DNA from: Ehretia macrophylla
Lineage: Eukaryota; Streptophyta; Magnoliopsida; Boraginales; Ehretiaceae
DNA: 64,000 bases
Assembly: GCA_037974665.1 (NCBI GenBank)
Contig: CM075775.1
Span: 36,048,152-36,112,151, forward strand
Direction of reading: 5' to 3'
Positions 45,377 to 59,300 of the stretch are shown here, piece by piece (position 1 is the stretch's first letter; the number at the start of each line of letters is the position of its first letter). Both the position numbers and the translations under genes were made by a program. Below the pieces are notes generated by a model that was not told the DNA's origin, did no database searches, and saw only the letters and a list, made by a program, of their open reading frames with translations.

Positions 45377-46149
45377 ATAGAGCTCTTGGAGAGCTTTCCA
45401 ATGGTATGCTGTGCGCTGCGTAACTCCTTACGAATCAAAAGTTATGGGCACCGTAGTGACAGATATCTAGTTACAAGCCCCTCGCCCTCTGTTTGCGGGC
45501 CCAGCCTCTACGTGAAGTGAAGTTGTCTTGCCCAAGGTGCCGTGGGATATGATAATAGAAATGCGATAGATTAGGTTGTCATCCTTTTTGCGGCTCATGA
45601 CGTTCGATCCGAGAGAGAAAAACAGCACAAAAGAAGAAAAATATCCTAAAACTGATTAAAATGTTCGATTTTGGGCTCCAAAAATAGGCGTAGCCTAGCA
45701 GGCTTTGATGCCCACGTCGTAGAGCTCTCGGAGAGCTTTCCAATGGTATACTATGCGCCGCGTAACTCCTTACGGATCAAAAGTAATGGGCACCGGAGCG
45801 ACGGATACCTGGTCACAAGCCCCACACCCTCTGTTTACGGGCCCAGCCTCTACGTGAAGTGAAGTTGTCTGGCCCAAGGTACCGTGAGATTCGGTAATAG
45901 AAATGTGAGGGAATAGGTTGTCGTCCTTTTCGCATCTCAAGACGTACGATCCGGGACGGAAAAACTACAGAAAAGAAGATAAGTTTCCCAAAACAGATGA
46001 AAACGTTCGAATTTGGGCTATGAAAATAGGCGCAGCAGAGCAGGCTTGGTGCCCCCGTCGTAGAGCTCTTGTAGAGCTTTCCAACGGTATGTTGTGCGCT
46101 GCGTAACTCCTTACGGTTCAAAAGTTATGGGCACCAGAGCAACGGATAC

Positions 46150-46850
46150 CTGGTCACAAGCCCCACGCCCTCTGTTTACGGGCCCAACCTCTACGTGAAG
46201 TGAAGTTGTCTTGCCCAAGGTGCAGTGTGATTTGGTAATTGAAATGTGATGGATTAGGTTCTCGTTCTTTTCGCGGCTCACGACGTACGATCCGGGACGG
46301 AAAAAAAGCGCAAAAGAAGAAAAGTGTCCCAAAACTTTTGAAAATGTTCAATTTTGGGCTCTGAAAAATGGCGTAGCTGAGTAGGCTAGGTACCACCTTC
46401 GTACAGCTCTTAGAGAGCTTTCCAACGGTATGCTGTGCGCCACGTAACTCCTTACGGATCAAAAGTTAAGGGCACCGGAGCAACGGATACTTGGTCACAC
46501 ATCACCACGCCTTTTGTTTGTGGGCCCAGCCACTACGTGAAGTAAAGTTGTCTTGCCTAAGGTGTCATGTGATTCTGTAATAGAAATATGATGGATTAGG
46601 ATGTCGTCCTTTTCGCGGTTCACGACGTACGATCCGGGACGAAAAAATAGCGTAAAACAAGAAAAGTGTCCCAAAACTTATGAAAATGTTCAATTTTGGG
46701 CTCCGAAAAATGGCGCAGCCGAGCAGGCTAGGTACCACTTTCGTACAGCTCTTAGAGAGCTTTCTAACGGTATGATGTACGCCGTGTAACTCCTTACGGA
46801 TCAAAAGCTAAGGGCACCGAAGCAACGGATACCTGGTCATACATCCCCAC
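46150..46850. repeat. Adjacent near-duplicate monomers
   Basis: Two successive monomers share variants absent from others, such as the altered GGTCACACATCACC / GGTCATACATCCCC segment (342 bp apart) and TACCACCTTCGTACAGCTCT-like sequence. They point to a recent single-monomer duplication. Confidence 0.75.
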
Positions 46851-49800
46851 GCCCTTTGTTTGCGGGCCCAGCCACTACGTGAAGTGACGTTGTCTTGCCT
46901 AAGGTGCCATGTGATTCTTTAATAGAATTGTGATTGATTAGGTTGTCGCCATTTTCGCAGCTCACGACGTACGATCTGGGATGGAAAAATAGTGCAAAAG
47001 AAGAAAATGTCCTAAAACTGTTGAAAATGGTTGTTTTTGGTTCCAAAAATAGGCGCAGCCAAGCAGACTTGGTGGCCCCATCGTAGAGCTCTCGGAGAGC
47101 TTTCCAATGGTGTACTGTGCGCCGCGTAACTCCATACGGATCAAAAGTTATGGGCACCGGAGCGACGGATACCTGGTCACAAGCCCCACACCCTCTGTTT
47201 GCTGGCCGAGCCTCTACATGAAGTGAAGTTGTCTTGCCCAAGGTGTCATGTGATTCGGTAATAGAAATGTGAAGGATTAGGTTGTCGTCCTTTTTGCGGC
47301 TCACGGCGTACGATCCAGGACTGAAAAACAAAGCAAAAGAAGAAAAGTGTCCCAAAACTTATGAAAACGTTCAATTTTGGGCTCCAGAAATAGGCGCAGC
47401 TGAGCAGGCTAGGTGACCCCATCGTAGAGCTCTCAGAGTTCTTTCCAACGGTATGCTGTGTATCGCATAACTCCTTACGGATCAAAAGTTATGGGCACCT
47501 GAGCGACGAATAACTGGTCATAAGCCCCACGCCCTCTGTTTGTGGGCCCAGCCTCTACATGAAGTGAAGTGTCTTGCCCAAGGTGCCGTGGGATTCGATA
47601 ATAAAAATCTAATGGATTAGGTTGTCCTCCTTTTCGCGGCTCACGATGTACGATCCGGGATAGAAAAATAGCACAAAAGAATAAAAGTGTCCCAAAACTG
47701 ATGAAAATGTTCTATTTTGGGCTAGGAAAATAGGCGCAGCTGAGCAGGCTATGTGCCCTCATTGTAGAGCTCTCGGAGAGCTTTCCAACGGTATGCTGTG
47801 CGCCGCGTAACTCCCTACGGATCAAAAGTTAATGGCACCGGAGCAACGGATACCTAGTCACAAGGCCCACGCCCACTGTTTGTGGGTGCAGCCTCTACGT
47901 GAAGTGAAGTTGTCTTGCCCAAGGGGCCGTGTGATTCGGTAATAGAAATGTGATAGATTAGGTTGTCGTCCTTTTCGCAGCTCACGACGTACGATACGGG
48001 ATTGAAAAACAGCTCAAAAGAAGAAAAGTTTCTCAAAACTGATGAAAACATTCGATTTTGGGCTCCGAAAATAGGCGCAGCCGAGTAGGCTATGTGTCCC
48101 CATCGTAGAGCTCTTAGAATGCTTTCCAACGGCATGCTGCGCGCCGCGTAACAACTTACGGATCAAAAGTTATGGGCACCTGAGCGACAGATACCATGTC
48201 ACAAGCCCCACACCCTATGTTTGTGGGTCTAGCCTCTACGTGAAGTGAAGTTGTCTTGCCCAAGGTGCCGTGTGATTCGGTAATAGAAATGTAATGGATT
48301 AGGTTGTCGTCTTTTTCGAGGCTCACGACGTATGATCCGTGACAGAAAAACAGCGTCAAAGAAGAAAAGTGACAAAAAACTTATGAAAATGTTCGATTTT
48401 GGGCTCCAAAAACAGGCGCAGCCGAGTAGGCTAGGTGCCCCCATCGTAGAGATCTTAGAGAGCTTTACAACGGTATGCTGTGCGCCGTGTAACTCCTTAC
48501 GGATCAAAAGTTATGGGCACCGCAGCGACAGATATTTGGTCATAAGCCCCACGCCCTCTGTTTGTGGGCCCAGCCTCGACGTGAAGTGAAGTTGTCTTGC
48601 CCAAGGTACCGTGTGATTTGGTAATAGAAATGTGATGGATTAGGTTGTCGTCCTTTTCGCGGCTCACGACGTACGATCCGGGACGAAAAAACAACACAAA
48701 AGAAGATAAGTGTCCTGAAACTGATGAAAATGTTCAATTTTGGGCCTTGAAAATAGGCGCAGCAGAGTACGCTTGGTGCCCCCGTCGTAGAACTCGCGGA
48801 GAGCTTTCCAACGGTATGTTGTGCGCCGCGTAACTCCTTACGGATCAAAAGTTATGGGCACCAGAGCGACGGATACCTGGTCACAATCCCCACGCCCTCT
48901 GTTTGCGGGTCTAGCCTCTATGTGAAGTGAAGTTGTCTTGGCCAAGGAGCCGTGTGATTCAGTAATAGAAAAGTGATGGATTAGGTTGTCGTCCTTTTCG
49001 CGGATCACGATATACGATACGGGATGGAAAAATAGAGAAAAAGAAGAAAAATGTCCCGAAACTGATGAAAAAGTTCTCTTTTAGGCTCCAAAAATAGGCA
49101 CAACTGAGCAGGCTAGGTGGTCCGGTCGTAGAGCTCTAGGAGAGTTTTCCAACGGTATACTGTGCGCCGCGTAACTCTTTACGGATCAAAATTTATCAGC
49201 ACCGGAGCGACGGATACCTGGTCAAAAGCCCCACGCCCTCTGTTTGCGGGCCCAACCTCTACGTGAAGTAAAGTTGTCTTGCCCAAGGTGCCAAGTGATT
49301 TGGTAATAAAAATGTGATGGATTAGGTTGTCGTCCTTTTCGCTGCTCACGACATACGATCCGGGATGAAAAAACAGCGCAAAAGAAGAAAAGTGTCCCAA
49401 AAGTTATGAAAATGTTCGATATTGAGCTCCGAAAATAGATGCAACCGAGCACACTGGTTACCCCCATCGTCGAGCTCTCAGAGTGATTTCCAATGGTATG
49501 CTGTGCGCCGAGTAATTCCTTACGAATCAAAAATTATGGTCACCGAAGCGACGGATACCTGGTCACAAGCCCGACGCCCTCTGTTTGCGGGCCCAGCCTC
49601 TACGTGAAGTGAAGTTTTCTTGCCCAAGGTGTCATGTGATTCGGTAATAGAAATGTGATGGATTAGGTTGTCGTCCTTTTTGCGACTCACGATGTACGAT
49701 CCGGAACAAAAAAACAACGTAAAAGAAGAAAACTGTCCCAAAACTTATGAAAATGTTCGATTTTGGACTCCAAAAATAGATGCAGCCGAGCAGCCTAGGT

Positions 49801-52800
49801 GCCCCCATCGTAGAGCTCTCAGAGAGCTTTCCAACGTTATGCTATTCGCCACGTAACTCCTTACGGATCAAAAGTTATGGGTACCGGAGCGACGGATACC
49901 TGGTCACAAGCCCCACACCCTCTGTTTGCGGGCCTAGCCTCTACTTGAAGTGGAGTTGTCTTGCACAAGGTGCCGTGTGATTTGAAAATAGAAATGTGAT
50001 TGATTAGGCTGTTGTCCTTTTCGCGGTTCACGACGTACGATCCGAGACGAAAAAATAGCACAAAAGAAGAAAAGTGTCCCGAAACTAATGAAAATGTCCA
50101 ATTTTGGGCTAGGAAAATAGGCGCAGCCAAGCAGGTTTGGTGCCCCCGTCGTAGAGCTCCTGGAGAGCTTTCCAAAGGTATGTTGTGCGCCGCGTAACTC
50201 CTTACGGATCAAAAGTTATGGGCACCAGAGCGACAGATACCTGGTCACAAGCCCCACGCCCTCTGTTTCCGGGCCCAGCCTCTACGTGAAGTGAAGTTGT
50301 CTTGCCCAAGGTGCCGTGTGATTCGGAAATAGAAATGTGATGGATTAAGTTATCATCCTTTAAGCGTCTCACGACATATGATCCGGGACGGAAAAACAGC
50401 GTAAAAGAAGAAAAGTGTCCCAAAACTTATGAAAATGTTTGATTTTGGGCACCGAGAATAGGCACAGCCAAGCAGGCTAGATGCCCCCATCGTAGAGCTT
50501 TCAGAGAGCTTTCCAACGGTATGCTGTGCACCGCGTGACTCCTTACGGATCAAAAGTTATGGGCACTGGAGCGACTGATACCTGGTCACAAGCCCCACGC
50601 CCTCTGTTTGTGGGCCCAACCTCTACGTGAAGTGAAGTTGTTTTTCCTAATTTGCTGTGTGATTTGGTAATAGAAATGTGATGGATTAGGTTGTCGTCCT
50701 TTTCGTGTCTCACGACGTACGATCCGGTACGAAAAAACAGCGCAAAAGAAGAAAAGTGTCCTGAAACTGATAAATATGTTCGATTTTGGTCTATGAAATT
50801 TGGTGCTGCTAAGCAGGGTTGGTGCCTCCATAGTAGAGCTCTCGGAGAGCTTTCCAACGGTATGCTGTGAGCTGCGTAACTCCTGACGGATCAAAAGTTA
50901 TAGGCACCAGAGCGACGGATAGCTGGTCACAAGCCTCACACCCTCTGTTTGCGGGCCCAGCCTCTACATGAAGTGAAGTTGTCTTGCCCAAGGTGCCGTG
51001 TGATTCAGTAATAGAAATGTCATGGATTAGGTTGTCAACCTTTTTGCGGCTGATGACGTACGATCCGGGACTAAAAAATAGCGTAAAAGAATAAAAGTGT
51101 CCCAAAACTTATGAAAATGTTCGATTTTGGGCTCCGAAAATAGACACAACCGAGTAGGCTAGGTGCCCCCATCGTTGAGATCTCAGAGTGCTTTCCGATG
51201 GTATACTGTGCGTCGATTAACTCCTTACAGATCAAAAGTTATGGGCCCTAGAGCGACGGATACCTGGTCACAAGCCCCACGCCCTTTGTTTGCGAGCCCA
51301 GCCTCTACGTGAAGTAAAGTTGTCTTGACCAAGGTGCCGTGTGATTCGATAATAGAAATGTGATGGATTAGATTGTCGTCCTTTTTGGGGCTCACTACGT
51401 ACAATATGGGATGAAAAAACAGTGTAAAAGAAGAAAAGTGTGCCAAAACTTATAAAAATGTTCAATTTTGGACGCTGAAAATAGGCGCAGCCAAGCAGGC
51501 TAGGTGCCCCCATCGTAGAGCGCTCAGAGAGCTTTCCAACGTTATGCTTTTCGCCGCTTAACTCCGTGCGGATCATAAGTTATGGGCACCGGAGCGATGG
51601 ATACCTGGTCACAAGCCCCATGTCCTCTGTTTGCGGGCCCAGCCTCTACGTGAATTGAAGTTGTCTTGCCCAAGGTGCCTTGTGATTCGGTAATAGAAAT
51701 ATGATGGATTAGGATATCGTCGTTTTAGCGGCTTACAACATACGATCCGGGACAGAAAAACAGCATAAAAGAAGAAAAGTGTAACGAAACTGATGAAACT
51801 GTTCAAATTTGGGCTAGGAAAACAGGCGCAGCCTAGCAGGCTTGGTGCCCCCGTCATAGAGCTCTCGGAGAGCTTTCCAATGGTATGCTGTGCACCGCGT
51901 AACTCCTTACGGATCAAAAGTTAAGGGCACCGGTGCAACGGATACTTGGTCACAAGCCCCACGCCCACTGTTTGCGGGCCCAGCCTCTACGTGAAGTAAA
52001 GTTGTTTTGCCCAAGGTGCCATGGGATTCAGTAATAGAAATGTGATGGATTAGGTTGTCGTCCTTTTCACGGCTCACGACGTACGATACGGGATGAAAAA
52101 ACAGCGCAAAAGAAGAAAAGTGTCCCGAAACTGATGAAAATATTTGATTTTGGGCCCCGAAAATAGGCGCAGCCAAGCATGCTTGGTGCCCCCGTCGTAG
52201 AGCTCTCGGAGAGCTTTCCAATGGTATGCTGTGCTCCTCGTAACTCCTTACAGATCATAAGTTATGGGCACCGGAGCGACGGTTACCTGATCACAAGCCC
52301 CACGCACTCTGTTTGCGGGCCCAGCCTCCACGTGAAGTGAAGTTGTCTTGTCCACGGTGCCATGGGATTTGGTAATATAAATGTGATGTATTAGGTTGTC
52401 GTACTTTTCGCTGCTCATGACGTACGATACGGGACGAAAAAACTTCTCAAAAGAAGAAAAGAATCCCTAAACTGATGAAAACGTTCAATTTTGGGCTCTG
52501 AAAATAGGCGCAGATGAGCAAGCTGGGTGCCCCCGTCGTACAGCTCTCGTAGAGCTTTCCAACGGTATGCTGTGCACTGCGTAACTTCTTACGGATCAAA
52601 AGTTATGAGGACCGGAGCGACGGATACCTGGTCAAAAGCCCCGCGACCTCTGTTTGCGGGCCCAGCCTCTACGTGAAGTGAAGTTGTCTTGCCCAAGGTG
52701 CCATGTGATTCGGTAATAGAAATGTGATGGATTAGGTTGTCATCCTTTCCGCGGCTCACGACGTTAGATCCGGGACGGAAAAACAGCGCAAAAGAAGAAA

Positions 52801-55799
52801 AGTGTCCCAAAACTTATGAAAATGTTCGATTTTAGGCTCCAAAAATAGACGCAACCGAGAAGGCTAGGTGCCCCCATGGTCGAGCTATCAGAGTGCTTTC
52901 CAACGGTATGTTGTGCGCCGAGTAACTCCTTACGGATCAAAAGTTATGGGCCCTATAGCGACGGATACCTGGTCACAAGCCCCACGCCCTCTGTTTGCGG
53001 GCCCAGCCTCTACGTGATGTGAAGTTGTTTTGCCCAAGGTGCCGTATTCGGTAATACAAATATGATGGATTAGGTTGTCATCCTTTTCGCGGCTCACGAC
53101 GTACAATCCGGGACGGAAAAACAGCGCAAAAGAAGAAGAGTATCCCAAAACTAATGAAAATATTCGATTTTGGGCTCCGAAAATAGGCACAATAGAGCAG
53201 GCTTGGTGCCCCAATCGTAGAGCTCTCAGAGTGCTTTCCAATGGTATACTGTGTGCCGCGTAACTCCTTACGGATCAAAAGTTATAGGCACGTAGCGACG
53301 GATACTTGGTCACAAGCCCCTCACCCTCTTTTTGCGCGCTCAGCCTCTACGTGAAGTAAAGTTGTCTTGCCCAAGGTGCCGTAGAATTCGGTAATAGAAA
53401 TATGATGGATTAGGTTGTCGTCCGTTTCGCGGCTCACGACGTACGATCCGAGACAAAAAAACAACACAAAAGAAGAAAAGTGTCCTGAAATTGATGAAAA
53501 TGTTCAATTTTGGGCTCTGAAAACAGGCGCAGCGGAGCAAGCTTTGCTGCCCCCGTCGTAAAGCTCTCGGAGAGCTTTCCAACAGTATGCTGTGCGCCGC
53601 GTAACTCCTTACGAATCAAAAGTTATGGTTACCAGAGTGACAAATACCTGGTCACAAGCCCCACGCCATCTGTTTGCGGGCCCAACTTCTACGTGAACTG
53701 AAGTTGCCTTTCCCAAGGTTCCGTGTGATTCGGCAATAGAAATGTGATGGATTAGGTTGACGTTCTTTTCGCGGCTCACGACGTACGATCCGAGACAGAA
53801 AAACTGCACAAAAGAAGAAAAGTGTCCCGAAACTGATGAAAACATTCGATTTTAGGCTATGAAAATAGGCGTAGCTAAGCATGCTTGGTTCCCCTGTCCT
53901 AGAGCTCTCGGAGAGCATTCTATCAGTATGTTGTGTGCTGCGTAACTCCTTACGGTTCCAAAGTTATGGGCACCGGAGTGACGGATACCTGGTCACAAGC
54001 ACCACACCCTCTGTTTTCGAGCCCAGCCTCTACGTGAAGTGAAGTTGTCTTGCTCAAGGTGTTGTGTGATTCAGTAATAGAAATGTGATGGATTAGGTTG
54101 TCGTCCTTTTTGCGGCTCATGACGTACAATCCGGGACGAAAAAATAGCGTAAAAGAAGAAAAGTGTCCCAAAACTTATGAAAATGTTTGATTTTGTTATC
54201 CGAAAATAGGCACAGCCAAGCAAGCTACGTGACCCTATCGTAGAGCTCTCAAAGAGCTTTCCAACGGTATGTTGTGCACCGCGTAACTCCTTACGGATCA
54301 AAAGTTATGGGCCCTATAGCGACGGATACTTGGTCACAAGCCCCACGCCCTCTGTTTGCTGGCCTAGCTTCTACGTGAAATGGTGTTGTCTTGCCTAAGG
54401 TACTGTGTGATTCGGTAATAGAAATGTGATGGATTAGGTTGTCGTCCATTTCGAGGCTCACAACGTACGATCCGAGAAGAAAAGACATCACAAAAGAGGA
54501 AAGTTATCCCGAAACTGATGAAAATGTTCAATTTTTGGCTACGAAAGTAGGCGCAGCCGAGCAGGCTTTGTGCCCCCGTCGTAGAGCTCTAGGAGAGCAT
54601 TCCAACTGTATGTTGTGCATCACGTAACTCCTTACGGATCAAAAGTTAAGGACACTGGAGCAACGGATAACTGATCACAGGCCCCACGCCCTCTGTTTGC
54701 GGGCCCAACCTCTACGTGAAGTGAAGTTGTCTTGCCAAAGGTACAGTGGGATTCGGTAATAGAAATGTGAGGGATTAGATTGTCATCCTTTTCGAGGCTC
54801 ACGACGTACGATACGGGGCAAAAAACAGTGCAAAAGAAGAAAAGTGTCTTGAAACTAATGAAAAAGTTTGATTTTGGGCTCCAAAAATAGGAGAAGCCGA
54901 GTATGCTTGGTACCCCCAACGTAGAGCTCTCGGAGAGCTTTCCAACGGCATACTGTGCGCCGCGTAACTCCTTACCGATCAAAAGTTATGGGCATCGAAG
55001 CGACGAATACCTGGTAATAAGCCCCACACCTACTATTTGCGGGCCCAGCCTTTACATGAAGTGAAGTTGTCTTGCTCAAGGTGCCATGTAATTCGGTAAT
55101 ATAAATGTGGTGGATTAGGTTGTCATCCTTTTTGCGGCTCATGACGTACGATCTGGGATGGAAAAACAACGTAAAAGAAGAAAAGTGTCCCAAAACTTAT
55201 GAAAATGTTCAATTTTGGACTCCGAAAATACGAGCAGCCGAGCAGACAAGGTGTCCCCATCGTAGAGCTCTCAGAGAGCTTTCCAACGGTATGTTGTGCG
55301 CCCCGTAACTCCTTACGGATCAAAAGTGAAAGGCGCCGAAGCGACGGATACCTGGTCACAAGTCCCACGCCCTCTGTTTGCAGGCCCAACCTTTATGTGA
55401 AGTAAAGTTGTCTTCCCCAAGGTGATGTGTGATTCGGTAATAGAAATGTGATGGATTAGGTGGTCATTCTTTTCGCGGCTCACGACGTACGATCCGGGAC
55501 GGAAAAACAGCGTAAAAAAGAAAAGTGTCCCAAAACTTATGAAAATGTTCGATTTTGGGCTCAGAAAATAGGCACAGCTGAGCAAGCTAGGTGCCCTAGT
55601 CGTAGAGCTCTCATAGAGCTTTCTAACGGTATGTTGTGCGCCGCTTAACTCTTTACGGATCAAAAGTTAAGGGCACCGGAGCAACAGATACCTGGTCACA
55701 AGCCCCGTGCCCTCTGTTTGTTGGCCCAACCTCTACATGAAGTGATGTTGTCTTCCGCAAGGTGCCGTGGGATTCAGTAATAGAAATGTGATGGATTAG

Positions 55800-58700
55800 G
55801 TTGTCGTCCTTTTCGCGGCTCACGACGTACGATACAGGACGAAAAAACAGCGCAAAAGAAGATAAGTATCCCGAAAATGATGAAAATGTTCGCTTTTGGG
55901 CTTCAAAAATAGGCGCAACCGAGCATGCTTGGTGCCCCCGTCGTAGAGCTCTCGTAGACCTTTACAACGGTATGCTGTGCGCCGCGTAGTTCCTTACGGA
56001 TCAAAAGTTATGGGCACCGGAGTGACGGATACCTGGTCACAAGCCCCACGCCCTCTGTTTGCGGGCCCAGCCTCTACGTGAAGTGAAGTTGTCTTGTCCA
56101 AGGTATCGTGGGATTCGGTAATAGAAATGTGATGGATTAGGTTGTCGTCCATTTCACGGCTCACGACGTACGATCCATGACAAAAAAATTGCTCAAAGGA
56201 AGAAAAGTGTCCCAAAATTGATGAAAATGTTCGATTTTGACCTCCAAAAATAGGCGCAGCCGAGCATGCTGGGTGCCCCCGTCGTAGAGCTCTCGGAGAG
56301 CTTTTCAACGGTATGTTGTGTGCCGTGGAACTCCTTACGGATCAAAAGTTATGAGCACCGGAGCGACGGATACCTGGTCACAAGCCTCACGCCCTCTGTT
56401 TGTGGGCCCAGCCTCTACGTGAAGTGAAGTTGTCTTGCCCAAGGTGCCATGTGATTCGGTAATAGAAATGTGATGGATTAGGTTGTCGTCCTTTTCGCGG
56501 CTCACGACGTACAATCCGGGATGAAAAAACAACGTAAAAGAAGAAAAGTGTCCTAAAACTTATGAAAATGTTCGATTTTGGGCTCCGAAAATAGGCGCAA
56601 CCAGGCAGGCTAGGTGCCCCCATCATAGAGCTCTTAGAGAGCTTTCCAACGGTATGTTGTGCGCCACGTAACTCCTTACGGATCAAAAGTTATACTCACC
56701 AGAGCGACGGATACCTTGTCACAAGCCCCACGCCCTCCGTTTGCGGGCCCAACCTCTACGTGAAGTGAAATAGTCTTGCCCAAGGTACCATGTGATTCAG
56801 TAATAGAAATATGATGGATTAGGTTGTTGTCTTTTTCGCGGCTCACGACGTACGATCCGGGATAAAAAAACAGCGTAAAATAAGAAAAGTGTCCCGAAAC
56901 TGATGAAAACGTTCGATTTTGGGCTCTGAAAACAGGCGCAGCATAGCAGGCTAGGTGCCCTCGTCGTAGGGCTTTCCAATGGTATGTTGTACGCCGCGTA
57001 ACTCCTTATGGATCAAAAGTTAAGGGCACTAGAACAACGAATGCCTGGTCACAAGCCCCGCACCCTCTGTTTGCGGGCCCAGCATCTACGTGAAGTGAAG
57101 TTGTCTTGTGCAAGGTGTCGTGGGATTCGGAAATAGAAATGTGATGGATTAGGTTGTCGTCCTTTTCGCGGCTCACGACGTACGATGCGGGACAAAAAAA
57201 CAGTGCAAAAGAAGAAAAGTATCCCGAAAATGATGAAAATGTTCAATTTCAGGCTTTGAAAATAGGCGCAGCCGCGCATGCTTGGTGCCCTCGTCGTAGA
57301 GCTCTCGTAGACCTTTCCAACGGTATGCTGTGCGTCGTGTAGTTCCTTACGGATCAAAAGTTATGGGCACCGAAGTGACGGATACCTGGTCACAAGCCCC
57401 ACGCCGTCTGTTTGCGGACCTAGCCTCTACGTGAAGTGAAGTTGTCTTGCCCAAGGTGTCGTGGGATTCGGTAATAGAAATGTGATGGATTAGGTTGTCG
57501 TCCTTTTCACGGCTCACGACGTACGATCCGGGATGAAAAAACTGCTCAAAGGAAGAAAAGTGTCTCAAAACTGATGAAAACGTTCGATTTTCACCTCCGA
57601 AAGTAGGTGCAGCCGAGCAAGCTCGGTGCCCCTGTCGTAGAACTCTTGGAGAGCTTTCCAACGGTATGTTGTGTGCCGCGGAACTCCTTACGGATCCAAA
57701 GTTATGAGCACCGGAGCGACGGATACCTGGTCACAAGCTGCACGCCCTCTGTTTGCGGGCCCAGCCTCTACGTGAAGTGAAGTTGTCTTGCCCAAGGTGC
57801 CGTGTACTTCGGTAATAGAAATGTGATGGATTAGTTTGTCGTCCTTTTCGCGGCTCACGACGTACAATCCGGGGTAAAAAAACAGCGTAAAAGAAGAAAA
57901 GTGTCCTAAAACTTATGAAAATGTTCAATTTTGGGCTCCGAAAATAGGCGCAACCAAGCAGGGTAGGTGCCCCTATCATAGAGCTCTTAGAGAGCTTTCC
58001 AACGGTATGCTGTGCGCCACATAACTCCTTACGGATCAAAAGTTATGCACACCAGAGCGACGGATACCTTGTCACAAGCCCCACACCCTCTGTTTGTGGG
58101 TCCATTCTCTGCGTGAAGTGAAGTAGTCTTGCCCAAGGTACCGTGTGATTCGGTAATAGAAATGTGATGGATTAGGTTGTCGTATTTTTCGTGGCTCACG
58201 ACGTACGATCTGGGACGAAAAAATGGCGCAAAATAAGAAAAGTGTCCTGAAAATGATGAAAACGTTCGATTTTGGGCTCCGAAAACAGGCGCAGCCTAGC
58301 AGGCTATTTGCCCTCGTCGTAGAGCTTTCCAATGGTATATTGTACGCCGCGTAACTCCTTACGGATCAAAAGTTAAGGGCACCAAAACAATGGATGCTTG
58401 GTCACAAGCCCCACGCCCTCTGTTTGCGGGCCCGGCCTCTACGCGAAGTGAAGTTGTCTTGCCCAAGGTGCCGTGGGATTCAGAAATAGAAATGTGATGG
58501 ATTACATTGTTGTCTTTTTCGCGGCTCACGACGTACGATACGGGACGGAAAAACAGCCCAAAAGAAATAAAGTGTCTCGAAAATGATAAAAAGGTTCAAT
58601 TTTTGGCTTCAAAAAAAGGCGCAGCCGTGTATGCTTGGTGCCCCCGTCGTAGAGCTCTTGGAGAGCTTTCCAACGGTATGCTGTGCGCCGTGTAACTACT

Positions 58701-59300
58701 TACGGATCACAAGTTATGGGCATCGGAGCGTCGAATACCTGGTCACAAGCCCCATGCCCTCTGTTTGCGGGCCCCGCCTCTACATGAAGTGAAGTTGTCT
58801 TACACAAGGTGTCATGGGATTCGGTAATAGAAATGTAATGGATTAGGTTGTCGTCCTGTTCGAGGATCTCGACGTACGATCCGGGACGGAAAAACAGCGT
58901 AAAAGATGAAAAGTGTCCCAAAACTTATAAAAATGTTCGATTTTGGTCTCTGAAAACTAGCGCAGCCAAGCAAGCTAGGTGCCTCCATCATAGTGCTCTT
59001 AGAGAGCTTTCCAACGGTATGTTGTGCGCCGCGTAACTCCTTACGGATCAAAAGTTATGCGCACCAGAGCGACGGATACCTGGTCATACGCGCCACACCC
59101 TCTGTTTGCGGGCCCAACCACTACGTGAAGTGAATTTGTCGTGCCCAAGGTGTCGTGTGATTAGATAATAGAAATGTGATGGATTAGGTTGTTGTCTTCT
59201 TCGCAGCTCACGACGTACGATCCGGGACGAAAAAATAGCGCAAAAGAAGAAAAGTATCCCGAAACTGATGAAAATGTTCAATTTTGGGCTCAAAAAACAG
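55800..59300. repeat. Local higher-order repeat: tetramer of 1353 bp, about 2.5 copies
   Basis: (C/T)CGAAAATGAT recurs at 55871, 57224 and 58577, exactly 1353 bp apart. Two copies share an 11-bp deletion just before GCTTTCCAAT (56971) and GCTTTCC (58324), also 1353 bp apart. Four monomers of 341 bp minus 11 equals 1353. Confidence 0.9.

Noticed and set aside
45377..45438. Extra N-terminal residues of the D pol frame (MIRKELRSAQHTIGKLSKSS)
   Set aside because: They are satellite sequence read through the deletion junction, not part of integrase.
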